A program made the translations under genes and the position numbers. Shown here piece by piece: positions 34,365-45,175 of a DNA stretch of 64,000 nt. Source of the stretch: Gnetum montanum. Lineage: Eukaryota; Streptophyta; Gnetopsida; Gnetales; Gnetaceae. The stretch's first letter is position 1, and the number at the start of each line of letters is the position of its first letter. Under the pieces are notes generated by a model. It saw only the letters and a list, made by a program, of their open reading frames with translations. It had not been told where the DNA came from and searched no databases. The stretch is from positions 380,683-444,682 of the forward strand of contig MNCI01010021.1 of the NCBI GenBank assembly GCA_015680685.1, in the 5' to 3' direction.

Positions 34365-35245
34365 TGATAAGTGGCAAGTATCCCCTATGCCCAACTATAC
34401 GAATCACAAGCATTCACTAATGACTTGGTTGAATTCTATAGACTTAGTTAATTAAGTAGGTGATATTTCTAAATAGTGAATCATGGAGTTGCAAATCATT
34501 GTCTTCCTAATCCACACTTGTGTTTAACTGTACATATGGTTAAGCGTGGTTAAGGCATAATATATATATTTTTATAATTATTTTTATTATATTTTCTTCT
34601 AATTACTTAACAATAAAATGAAGATTTGGTAATTAAATTAAATAACTAATTCCTAGGTTAGCTAACCTAATGTGAAGTAATTGTTCCCAATTTTCATACA
34701 CATCTTGAACTTATACTAACTCTATTGGGTTACCAAGTGTATATTAGTAGGCATGACAAGTATCCACTACTAGGATTAGCAATCATTAGTCCATTATGCT
34801 CAAAGTCATCATACTTTCGTGCTTATGATTAATTAACTAAGAACATACAAGTAAATTTTGTGTAAAGTAAAGTACTAAAAGGAAACAATAAACTAGTCTA
34901 AGTGTTGTAATGGATGTAGGAAATATTTATTTTATTGCTGATCATGCCAATGTTTCTAGGTAGATGAGCACTCAAAAAAAATTTCATACAATATGATATA
35001 TCCATGTTGTGGGCACTTAGAGGAAAATATTCCAACTTTGGAAGGAATAATTTCAAGAATTTATCTAACTCTACAATTGCAAGGTACCATAAATGTGAGG
35101 GATGCATGCATTTATATAAGCAACAACTACATCATCACCAATGCATATCCTTCAATGCATCCTAGCATGTGTTGATGGGGATACATTGACAAGGCTATAT
35201 CAACGAGCATGTGTCAACACAGCTTGTCTTATTGATGTTTCATCA
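34365..35245 (-). mobile_element. Complete Athila-like LTR (family B), 5' LTR of the left element
   Basis: 881 bp with edges tgataagtggcaagtatccc and tgatgtttcatca. The minus-strand TATA (tatataaatgc) is at about 35108-35118. Beyond the right edge, tacctccatgattgcttg looks like a polypurine tract plus the start of 3' internal sequence, as at 2013 and 56609. The LTR may therefore have been shared by two tandem copies, of which the second is lost at the N (35287). Confidence 0.8.
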
Positions 35246-35286
35246 TACCTCCATGATTGCTTGAAAAATCATCCCTGAGTGAACAA

Positions 35287-35287
35287 A
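35287..35287. other. Single N: contig join, sequence on the two sides not contiguous
   Basis: To the left is the beginning of 3' internal sequence of a minus-strand element. To the right is the gag leader of a plus-strand element with no 5' LTR and no target duplication. A one-base gap between such unrelated contexts suggests a join of unknown true size. Confidence 0.7.
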
Positions 35288-35469
35288 NCAAATAAGACAT
35301 AATTTCTTCTTCTTCTTCTCATAAGAGCATTACACCACCTAGGGATCATACTAGAAACAGTCGACAGTCTAGAACACATAACCAAAATCCTCCAGTTCCT
35401 CAATAGCATCAAGTAGTATATACTCATCTCGATGAGTGCATACCAGATTTTACCTTTATCCTCCATCAA

Positions 35470-37220
35470 GATGAATAACTACGATGGAGAAACTTACAAG
35501 GTAACATTTACCTCCAAATCGGTTAGTCCCTAACATGCTTATTCGTGCTCTTGCACAGATAAGCATGACACAGCTCTATGCTGAATACATTATAGGCAAT
35601 TTTGACACAAGGGATTACCATCCCATAGAAGCACAACGTATAAGGAACTCAAGGCAAGAAAGCCAACATACACTGTTGAAGGGCAAAGAGGTCTCGCACA
35701 TCCTAAGTGAAATCAGAGATGGTGAACCACTTATAATGGGTTTTCTATCAAATGATGTTTTCCCTCCTAACGATAATGAGGAGGTGGGGTATTAGAACCT
35801 ATGATCCTCAATACACAACCCTGGTTCTGATCCTCATGAACGCCAAATGTTCACCAAGGGAATGACAACACAAGACAAGGACGGGCACTCAGATCATCAT
35901 CACGATTGGGGTTGAAGCCATAGATGAGAAGGTAAGAAACATCGTAATGGAGATGGTTCTCCTTCTTCTTCCCCTTCTTCACATCATTCCCCCTCTCCTT
36001 CCACCTCTGGGCACAGTCATAGAGAGCATAACGATGAGGATAGAGGTAGAAAAAATGAGAGACCTCGACGAGAGAGTCAAGAGAGAGGACAAGGGCATGA
36101 AAGAAGGGAAAGTAGGGAACAACGTAGACATCATAGACATCATGAAAGAGATGATCATGACGAACCCCTACTTGCAACCTGAAGCATGCTAGACATCATG
36201 GAGGTAGTGAGAATACCGACAAGGCATCAAAGAGATAGCTGAATCGAGCGCTTAGACATGAACAATATCCCATGATTTGAGGGGGGTTATAACGTTGATC
36301 CGCAAAATCATTTATAGGCATTCCACGATGCCTGCACCTTGCAAAACATAGAAAACGAGTGGCAGAAACTCAAGTTGTTTCCCAGGACACTCATCAAGGA
36401 AGCAGAGAGTTGGTACCGGTCCTTAGAACCAGAAACCATTAGGAGGTGGAGTACGATGTTAGAACTCTTTAACGATAAATATCAAATGTACTCCAAAGTA
36501 TCTAATTTGCATAAATAGATCCAAGGATGGAAGTAAGAAAATCATGAACCCTTGGATGCTACCATGGGCCGCTACTATGCATTGCTACATCATTTCTCGA
36601 GCCATGGTTACACATAACAGGATCAACTTCATCATCTCGTAGATGGGCTAAGGTATGAAACTAGGAGAACCCTTGGGACTTATGCCTGAGGGAAACTATT
36701 AGAACTTAGATCCCATGAAATTCATCACTTGTTGGAACAAGTAGCCAAAGAAGAAGGGGAGCTATGAAAAAGAGAGAGCGCGGAAGAATATAACCGTGAT
36801 CCTTCCCTCCAAAATAAGGGAGTGAGATTTTGCAATGAAGAGGATGAGTCACCACTCGAAGAGTTGGTGAATAGGAAAACCTTACCACTTCAGAAGCTAA
36901 CAGTAGAAGTGGTAGCTAAGGTAGATCAGATACAGGACTCCTTGGATAGTAGACTTGAACTTATCCTAAAAATCGTAGAGGATTCTAAGGAGGAACGAAG
37001 TAGTGACAAAGATAAGAAAAAGCGGAGAGATTCTGGCCCTACACATGACAAGGGTAAATGGAAAATAACTATCTCTGATGAGGTTGTGGATTCAAACATA
37101 GACGATGATAGTGGATGTGAGATCTGCTACTATGACCATCCTAAGGGATGTTTTCTAATCATCTCACATCTACAAGAGTCTGGGGTGTATGCACTCAACC
37201 CAAGACTTAACAAACGGTAG
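35470..37220 (+). pseudogene. gag of the plus-strand Athila-like element
   Basis: An R/E/D/H-rich N-terminal part at 35900-36180 precedes IERLDMNNIP (36240-36280), GGYNVDPQNHL, SWYRSLEPETIRRWSTMLEL (about 36410-36460) and GRYYALLHHFSSHGY. ORF 36822-37220 is the C-terminal part: FCNEEDESPLEELVNRKTL, a K/R-rich hinge, DEVVDSNIDDDSGCEICYYD and SHLQESGVYALNPR. Stops at several points break the frame. Identified from the shared blocks with the gag at 30600-34340 and the place before protease. Confidence 0.75.
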
Positions 37221-37221
37221 A

Positions 37222-38570
37222 CACCCCGAAGGTTACCTTATCCCTAAGGTAACCCAAGACAGTTCTACCCACCGTTGATGTACTATCCAAGTGGAACTCC
37301 ACCAGAACCCATTGGGCAACATCAGTAGTGGCAACACCCACAGTCATGGGGGATTCCACCGCCTGGGCAATAATACCCTTACCAGCAACCCAATCCTTAT
37401 GGTTACTACATGCAGCAGCCGATTTCTCCAAGTGACCCTATGGGTTATGCAACTTCACAATGTCACTACCCAGTTCAGGAATATTATCAGACTCCCCCTC
37501 CTAGAAGGGACACTCCATATGTATGTCATCATCCAAATCCATCCGCACCTCTCATGCTAGTAGCTCCACCACCAACCATTCCAATAATGCCGAGGGTATT
37601 TCCCACTCAACCGCAACAACCCAATGTCACGAGGGCTTCCAATCCTCAATCCTCAGTTGGTCCTAACAATTTTATGCCGAAAAGACCTTTCTTTAGAACC
37701 AACAATCCAACTAAGCCCTCATCCTCACAAGCAGTTGAGCATCTAAACACCGTTGTACCAAATAAGGTTTCGAGACCCCCTTTAAACAAAAAATCGTATC
37801 TAATGCACACGGTTATGTTAACACATACCGTAACTGACTGGATAAAGGTAGGCCACCTTCCCAAGAAATTATCCGATCCTGGGAGCCCCCTAATTTATCT
37901 TCAAGTCACTAGGAATGAACCTCATAAGGCTCTTCTTGACTCAGGCTCTAGAGTCAACTTAATCTCACAAGAATTGTACAACACCTGGAACTTGCCTCCA
38001 CTCAAGAAGAGCAATATTCACTTAGAGCTGGCTAACTAGTTCATCATTGTTCCTTTGGGATAGGTTGAGGACATTGTTACCACCATGGGTGGTTGGTCAT
38101 ACCCAGCTGATTTCCTAGTGATCCAAATAAACAATGACAAAGGGGATTTCCCAATAATAATGGGAAGGGCATGGCTGAGTACAATTGATGCACACCTAGG
38201 AATCCACAATCTTTCCTTGGAAATATCCAAGAAAAATACTTTGGGAAGATTGAGAGGAAGAGAGTTCCATGCATCACATATAGTGACACAGGGTGCCATT
38301 GCGTGCAGAAATCATGGGTGATGCGAAGTTTAACATTGCCTGCATGCAATCGGTGTGCACAAGATATTAACATACAAAAATGCCTATATGCATCAGCCAC
38401 ACAATAAGAAAACACCCAATGGCTAATGGCTGATCAAGGGAGAAACTCAATAACATGCATGGAACTAACTGAGGTGATAACTAGTGCTTACATTGAAAGC
38501 ACAGACGTACTAGAGCAAGTTCGTTGCCAACTTCCAGCTCTTAACTTCAAAAAACATTAATTGGGGGAAG
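37222..38570 (+). pseudogene. Protease region of the plus-strand Athila-like element
   Basis: ORF 37410-38039 has a P/T-rich linker and then NEPHKALLDSGSRVNLISQE (about 37914-37970), the retropepsin active-site loop with D-S-G. After a TAG at 38038 the frame continues with NDKGDFPIIMGRAWLSTIDA (38130-38190) and LGIHNLSLEISKKN. The active site is intact, but the frame is cut by the stop. Confidence 0.8.
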
Positions 38571-40090
38571 TTGGAGATTCCTAAGGAATTTAGACAAGAG
38601 CCCCTAGACCTAAAACCATTGCCCACTAGGTTGGAATACATGATCCTTGAAAACGGAAAACTGGTAGTTGTCAATGCAAAACTTGCCCCCAAACAAAAAG
38701 AAAGCCTATTGAAGGTAATCAATAAATGGTCAAAAGCCTTTGCTTGGTCATACCCCAAGATAACTGGAATAGACCCTAGGATATGCCAACATAGGATTTA
38801 CACGGACCCGTCCATGAAGCCTCGAAAGAAACCACAGAGGCGATTGAACTCGAAATTGAAATAGGTAGTGAAAGAAGAAATAGAGCAACTCCTCAAGGGT
38901 GGGTTCATATATCCCATTGCTGATAGCGAATGGGTTAGTCCTCTAGTAATCGTTCCTAAGAAAGGAGGCAAATGGAGGGTATGTATAGATTTTAGGCTAC
39001 TGAACATGGCAACATTCAAAGATCATTTCTCGTTGTCATTCGTCGATCAAGTCTTGGACACTATAGCGGGGCATCGCTATTATAGTTTTCTGGATGGATA
39101 TAGTGGATATAATCAAATACAAATAGCACTAGAAGATCAAGCCAAAACAACGTTCACCAGTCCCTGGGGAACGTTCGCATATAAGCAAATGCCATTTGGC
39201 TTGTGCAATGTTCCATCCACATTCCAACGTTTAGTCCTAAGCATATTTCAACAATAAATAGGAAACAGAGTGGAAGTCTTTATGGATGACTTCTCCACTT
39301 ACGAGGCAAGCTTTAATCAAGCCCTAGACTGGTTAGAGCAGGTGCTGAAACGATGCGTTGAAACCAATCTAAAGCTCAATTGGTAGAAAAGCCATTTGAT
39401 GGTTCAAGAGGGCATAGTACTAGGGCATAAGGTCTCGCAATCAAGAATAGAGGTAGACCTAGGAAAAGTAAAGGTTATCCAAGGAATCACTCGACAACCA
39501 GAAACAGTCAAAGATATTCGGTCATTCCTTGGACACACTGGCTACTACAGGAGATTCATTGAGAACTTCTACAAGATTGCTAAACCATTGGTAGAATTAA
39601 CGAAAAAAGATGCATCCTTCGAATGGACCAGGGAATGTGAACGAGCATTCTAAACTCTAAAACAAAGGCTTGTGGAAACCCCTATTTTACAAGCCCTCGA
39701 TTGGTTCAGATCATTTCATATAATGATCGACACATCTAATTATGCCTTAGGAGCCGTACTAACATAGTTAGATGAACAAAAACGCCCTTATTACATCCAC
39801 TATGTGAGTAAGAGTATTGCTGGTGCATAACTCAACTACACAACTACCGAAAAGGAATTAATGGCTGTAGTGTTTGCACTGGACAAATTTAGGCACTATG
39901 TGCTGGGCTACAAAGTGTACATTCATATAGATCATAGTGCAATACAGTTCCTCATAAACAAGCCAATAGTTAGCCCTCGTATTATACGTTGGTTGGTAAT
40001 CCTTCAAGAGTTCGATTTAACAATAGTAGATTGAAAAGACACCGAGAACGTAGTTGCGGATCATTTATATCGGTTGCATTGGGACAACAA
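38571..40090 (+). pseudogene. Reverse transcriptase and RNase H of the plus-strand Athila-like element
   Basis: ORF 38571-38864 has the lead-in NKWSKAFAWSYPKITGIDP. ORF 38868-39257 has EWVSPLVIVPKKGGKWRVC, TIAGHRYYSFLDGYSGYN, FTSPWGTFAYKQMPFGLCN. After a TAA comes VFMDDFSTY (39280-39305), the FMDD catalytic box. The RNase H has SFHIMIDTSNYALGAVL, TTTEKELMAVVFALDKFRHY and IHIDHSAIQFL. Stops at about 39255, 39385, 39651, 39767 and 39827 mostly fall where Gln is expected. Confidence 0.88.
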
Positions 40091-41570
40091 AGAGGATGAA
40101 TATGCCATATCTGAGCACTTTCCTGATGAAACCCTCTTTTCCGATGTAATAAATAACCAACCCACGGGAACAAATTGGTATAGTAGCATTCTTACTTATC
40201 TCCTCTCCCAACAAACACCACAGGGGTTGGACTTTAGGAAGAAGCAACAGTTTCTTCAGAAAACCAAGTACTTCATGGAAATCAAGGGACAACTCTATAA
40301 AGTCTGTCCTGATGGCTTGGTTCGATGGTGTGTGCCCGATGAGGATTAGTTAAGAGTTCTCCAGGATGCTCATGAGGGTCCCTATGGGGGCCACTATGCA
40401 AGGAGATGAATGGCCATTAAGATCCTGCTTACAGGATACTACTGGCCAATGCTATTTTGGGATGCCCATCAGTTTGTCCAATCCTGTGACTGCTGTCAAC
40501 GAGATGGTGGAATGACTACTAGAATGGAGGGTCCACAACAATGGATTCAATCCTTAGAACCCTTCGATATTTGGGGAATAGATTTTATGGGGCCTATTAG
40601 ACCGATGTCCAATGGGAAGGCTTATATTATTGTTGCTATTGACTATTTGACCAAATGGGTTGAAGCAGCTGCTGTAACAGATTGCACATCATCTACAGCT
40701 GCACGATTTGTACAACAACAAATTGTAAATAGGTTTGGTGTGCCGCATGCACTCATCTCTGACAATGGAACACATTTTATGGGTGCAACCTTTCGCAAGT
40801 TGATGCAACGCTTAGGAGTGGAACATAAATTGACCACACCTTATCACCCCCAAGCTAATGGCCAAGCCGAGGTCACCAACCGAGATATTATGAGAATATT
40901 AATGAGAACAATTAGCAAATTTAGGTGANTATTATGAGAATATTAATGAGAACAATTAGCAAATTTAGGTGAGATTGGAGCACGAAACTGAATGACTCTC
41001 TCTGGGCGTACCACTCCACTTGGAAACTCCCTACAGGCTACTCTCCCTATGAGTTGGTGTATGGAAAAATCCCAAAACTTCCAATTCAAACGGAGCTCCG
41101 TACACTCTCCATGGCATGTGACCTCCACCTTGACCTTGATCTAGCACAAAAACAATGATTGACATCTCTAAATTTACTAAACAAGAATCGATTGGTTGCC
41201 CTGTCATCAAACGAGATACACAAGGCATACAACAAACAACGTCATGACTCAAAAATTCGAAAGGTTAAATACCAACCTGAAGACAAGGTTCTTTACTGGA
41301 ATCCCGCACATGTACCACAATGTACGAAATTTTAAACATTGTGGGAGGGACCCTACATTATACATATGACCTTTCCCTCGGGAGCCATGACAATATACAA
41401 GCCTCAAACCCCTGATAAGAGACTACTGGTCAATGTGCAACAAACCAAACCTTTCCATGAACCAAGAACAGCCAGTGCAACTCACATCTCTGGTAGCGGA
41501 CAACCACACTCCTTATTTTGGATCTCTTCCTTTCCATTCAGTCATGGGGGAGATGGCCACCTATGCTAAT
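40091..41570 (+). pseudogene. Integrase of the plus-strand Athila-like element
   Basis: ORF 40074-40349 covers the region before the zinc finger. ORF 40410-40928 holds VQSCDCCQRDGGMTTRMEG, then FDIWGIDFMGPIRPM, HALISDNGTHFMGATFRKLM and YHPQANGQAEVTNRDIMR, so all three catalytic acidic residues are present. The frame continues in WSTKLNDSLWAYHSTWKLP only if the duplicated 43 bp at the N is collapsed, and one TGA then remains. The C-terminal part ends near 41460. Confidence 0.85.
40886..40972. other. Assembly scar: exact 43-bp duplication around a single N (40929)
   Basis: Positions 40886-40928 and 40930-40972 are identical and start tattatgagaatattaatga. This is what results when two contigs with overlapping ends are joined with a one-base gap instead of being merged. 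Collapsing it restores the reading frame across the join. Confidence 0.92.
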
Positions 41571-43447
41571 AAATCGAGGCCCTCAATTCTTTTTAATTTT
41601 TTTTTACACATTTTTGTTTTACAAATTTCTTTAACTTTTCTTGTTTTTGTTTTACAACATCATTTATACACTTTTTCATTATGTGTATGTGTGTTATCCA
41701 CCCTGTAAGTTTGTCATTCAATAAGTGTTCTGCATGATGGTATGAACTGTTTTCCTAATGATTGCTAATGTTTGGTTTTTACCTTTAAGTTATGATGTTG
41801 ATACTAAGGTATGGTTCTTTTGATATAGCAGGCAATGAGTCCACTTCATACATACATCCACAAATTTATATGGTCTCTCTTGGCTTGGAAATGGATAGTC
41901 CCTTTCTAAATAAGAACTCTAACGAATCAATGACTGACATTTCTCAAGCTAAGGAAGGACTCAAGGATTGAAAAGGGTGTGACTTCAAGGGAACTTGATG
42001 CATTTGTGTTGGCCATTCTCTTGGGTGCTTGGATGTTTTCTTCTTGAGTTTTCTTACTACTTCGATGTTACCCAATTATCAAGAAGCTGAGCAAATAAAA
42101 ATAACAAAGTCTTTGCATGGTGTGGTTCTCACGCATAAACACATAAAAACAAAACACAAAAAAAAAAAGAACAAAAAAAGAGAAAGAGAAAGTGAGAATT
42201 CAAAGCACACCCCTTAGATGAAATAATTATTTGGGCTACAAGCACTAGTTATGGAACTAAAATAAAAAGTTTCCTCTAACTAAGGCCCTTCTCGCTTCCC
42301 ATTCTCTCCTCCTTTGTTTCGTTGGAATGGTGGTGGCTCTTAGGCGAAGGCATTCTTTCACTTCAAGTGGATGGTTTAGCCGAATGCATTAATGCGAAGT
42401 CACTGGATGTGGTTTTTTTGAGGCCGGACTTGGAATGGGATTTGCTAAGTTGCCTTAATCTTAAACTTCACAAGGGGCTGTACACCACCTTGTTCTTGAG
42501 ATTCCATTACATTCTCTTCTCTCCGTCTTTCTCTCCATTGTTCACCTCATTGCTGGTTGTATCCTTAGTGTATATTTTAGTTGACGCATTGTTTTCTTTT
42601 TGGTAAATTCTTGCGGTTAAGACTTTAACTCTTGTTCCCAATGATGTTCCCAGAGCCTACGGACTCTTTGAATGTGGGCTTGTCAGGGCATTAAGGGCAT
42701 GAGCCTACTTTGGGGAGGATCCACTAACATTCCTATTTGGTGCACCAGTTAAATTCTTTTCCCTAACATTTTTGCAATCCATTTTATTTTGTTCATTTCC
42801 ATCTTGACATCCATTTCATTGATGTCATAGTTCTCTCTTTTTCTCCATCTTTTTTGATTCTTTTTCTTTCTCCATTCTATCGCTACTGGAGGTTCGCTAT
42901 TAGTCATGGGGATACAGGGCCCAATTTTTTCGATTTTCTCCTAACCCCTACACCTTCAGTAGTCATCAATATTATATCTCCAAACCCGTATCAGCCATAC
43001 CACAACTTAGCCAATGGACCTTTCACCGAAGCAAGGTATCAACTACATTGAAATTCATTTACCCTTGCTAATATAAAGACTGTGTTGTGTGTGCAAATGA
43101 CAATCATGCAACAACAAATTGGATCTAGAGAAAACACTTGGAATGGAGCAGTGCTGAAAGCAGCTATGTAAGGAGCAAGATTGATGGGCGCTTATGGATG
43201 GACAACGAAAGGTGCAATCTTGGCGTTGGCAGTAGCAAAACTTCTTTCTCTCTCTCTTTCTCAAGTTGCCAAATAAGGCCTGATGTCAATGTAATAAGGT
43301 GTTCACTGTTGTTGTCATGAACACCAGTTTTGTCTTGCCTTGTAATGATGATCCGTTCACATGTCATCCCATTAGTTCCATTTGAGTCAATAATCACATA
43401 CCATCCCAATATTTTGAAAGGAACTCGAGGATGAGTTTTCATTTAGT
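41571..43447 (+). other. 3' internal non-coding region of the plus-strand element
   Basis: T-rich and A-rich runs (for example 42150-42190) and no ORF with a recognisable domain. The block gggctacaagcactagttatgg (42231-42252) is shared, inverted, with 25637-25660 and 60970-60995. Open frames at 42322-42606 and 43055-43442 look incidental. Confidence 0.6.
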
Positions 43448-43457
43448 CATGGGGGTA

Positions 43458-44249
43458 TGATGGGATGAAATATCACATGGGTTGCCATATCGCGTACGCG
43501 ATATCGCGGTGCACCACCAAGTCTATAAATAAGAGGTAGCTCTCCCTTATTTCTCATCCTAGGCTTAGACCGGAGTGAAACTCTAGTAGTTTGATCCCTC
43601 CAGAGATAGAATATTTTCCATGTGCCCACAGTATGAACTCCAAAGTGAACAGATCTTTATTTGAGCAAATATTGTACCTGAACACAAGTTTGTGTACAGC
43701 AATAAAGATGAACTTCTTGGATAAACCTTGCAGTGCATGGAATAGGCTAATTAGGATTTTATTTACTATTATTTACTGTTTACCATTTAATCGCTTTATT
43801 AGTTATTAAATCTCTCTCAACCCTTCTCTCCTAGTTAAGTGCCTCAAGACGATTGCTTCAAGCACGTGCGTTACGCTTGGTGATCCTAGCAACGACTAGC
43901 GTTTGGTAACCAAGGTTGCATTGGTTTAGAGTGTGAACGGTAAGTGGGAATGGATGCTGACGCTAGCTTAATTCAGACTTAGTTAGTTAGTTAAAGTTAG
44001 TAATTAGTCTCTTCAACCCTTTACCTTATCAACATAGGAGATAAAACCTAAAAGTTATAAAAATCATATACCTCAGACTTACTTAACCATACACCGTGAC
44101 AAATACAAGTAAGTCTGGGAAGACAACGAATAATTAACCTTAAGTGTTCCATGAGGCGTGTAGGCACTTAGGCTGCAGAGTTCGATTGGATCGCACGTGT
44201 TACGCTTGTATTCGTATGGTTGAGTGTAAGGGTACCTTGCCACTCATCA
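43458..44249 (+). mobile_element. 3' LTR of the plus-strand Athila-like element (family A)
   Basis: 792 bp, starting tgatgggatgaaatatcac after a short polypurine tract and ending ccactcatca. It matches the solo LTR at 27298-28060 (inverted) and the fragment at 1-541. TATAAATA is at 43524-43531. A perfect 18-bp palindrome lies at 43487-43504 in U3. Confidence 0.93.
43487..43504. promoter_or_regulatory. Perfect 18-bp palindrome in U3
   Basis: ATATCGCGTACGCGATAT reads the same on both strands and sits about 20 bp before the TATA box region. The solo LTR at 27298-28060 has cgatatcgc and gcgatatcg as an interrupted inverted repeat at the same place. A binding site for a dimeric transcription factor is possible but is inference. 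Confidence 0.6.
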
Positions 44250-44749
44250 CTAAGCTAGCTAATCTAATGTGGAGTAACCGTTTCCACTTGTCTTATACAT
44301 CCTAAACGTATACTCACATGCTTATAATTAATCATTTTAATCAATTAACTAAGAAAATAGAAGTAAATTGTGTATAAAGTAAAGTACTGAAAGGAAACAG
44401 TAAACTAGTCTAAGTGCTACAATAGATGTAGGAAATCTCAATTTTATCGCTCATCATGCCAATGTGTCCATATACATGATCATTCAAATAAAACTCTGTA
44501 CAATTTCATATATCTACTCTATGAGCACTCAGAGGGAAATATTTTAACTTTGGAATGAAGAAACTACAAGAATTCAACTAACTCTACGATCAAAAAGTGC
44601 TATAAATGCAAGGGATGCACACATTTATAAAGGCAACAACTGCATCAACATCGACGTATTTACGTCAACGCATCCTACCATGCGTCAACAGGGCTATATC
44701 AATGAGGTTGTTGCCCATCAACGTAGCCTATCTTATTGACGTTTCATCA
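44250..44749 (-). mobile_element. Fragment of an Athila-like family B LTR
   Basis: Aligns with 34660-35245 (for example aagtaaagtactgaaaggaa, 'catcatgccaatgtgtcc') and ends at gacgtttcatca. Its left part is cut off by the 3' LTR of the plus-strand element, so that element inserted into this LTR. The matching left half and target duplication should lie at the lost junction near 35287. Confidence 0.8.
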
Positions 44750-45175
44750 ATGACTATGATGATTTTGAACATTGGAGCTGGGGTGGAGATGGATTGTTAG
44801 CTCAAGATCAATATTTTAGTAGCAAAGGTAGGAAGATCAAGAAGAGAATGGGAATATGAGAAAGTTAGAATATGAGAAAACATTGTACTCCAAACCCTTG
44901 AAATTAGTGTTGTTCTTTGAGGAGTGGAAGAAGTTGCAAGGAAACCCATAGAAAGAAAAAATTTATATAGTCCTTGCAAAGTAGATTAGGCCCAAGTTGA
45001 ACCACTATAAAAACCTCCATTTGTACTTTCCTTTTTTGATTTTTTGCATTTTGTTTTTGCTCTTAGATCAAATTCATTTGACTCCCATTTTATTCAACCG
45101 ATTTGTAATTTTAAGTCTCATGGTAAAATAATTGTTAGAATTTTTAAATTTTACAGATACAGCCTATTCACCCCC
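44750..45175 (+). mobile_element. Copia-type LTR remnant (R/U5 side)
   Basis: Ends with cagcctattcaccccccttag at 45160-45180, a motif typical of the end of SIRE/Maximus-type copia LTRs. A TATA-like ctataaaaacc lies at 45006-45016. It could be the right half of the LTR that begins at 1208. No coding sequence. Confidence 0.45.

Larger units (their letters stand above)
1476..35245 (-). mobile_element. Nested Athila-like LTR retrotransposon (minus strand), interrupted by four insertions
   Basis: Both ends carry the same LTR type (1476-2012 truncated, 34365-35245 complete). In minus-strand order the element has a 5' LTR, a tRNA-Asp-type primer site, gag, protease, RT/RNase H, integrase, a promoter-like region with a splice donor, an intron, and an additional ORF ending shortly before the 3' LTR. 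Insertions at 4729-5772, 5817-24319, 27298-28060 and 31846-32747 interrupt it; the first three have exact 5-bp duplications. Subtracting them leaves roughly 11.6 kb. The pol similarity (for example QEFDLT...NVVADHL-type RNase H ends in the related plus-strand copy) is of the Athila/Tat group. All frames carry many stops, so the element is dead. The related element at 55669-64000 has the same order. Confidence 0.8.
35288..44249 (+). mobile_element. Athila-like element, plus strand, lacking its 5' LTR
   Basis: Plus-strand order: gag, protease, RT, RNase H, integrase, about 1.9 kb without an ORF, polypurine tract (catgggggta, 43448-43457), 3' LTR. The 5' LTR is missing at the contig join. Coding regions carry stops, many at positions where CAA or CAG fits. 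Unlike the other two Athila-like elements here, it shows no additional ORF after integrase. Confidence 0.85.

Noticed and set aside
42322-43442. Open frames between integrase and the 3' LTR of the plus-strand element
   Set aside because: Hydrophobic or low-complexity translations on both strands, not conserved in the other Athila-like copies, so not taken as an env-like gene.
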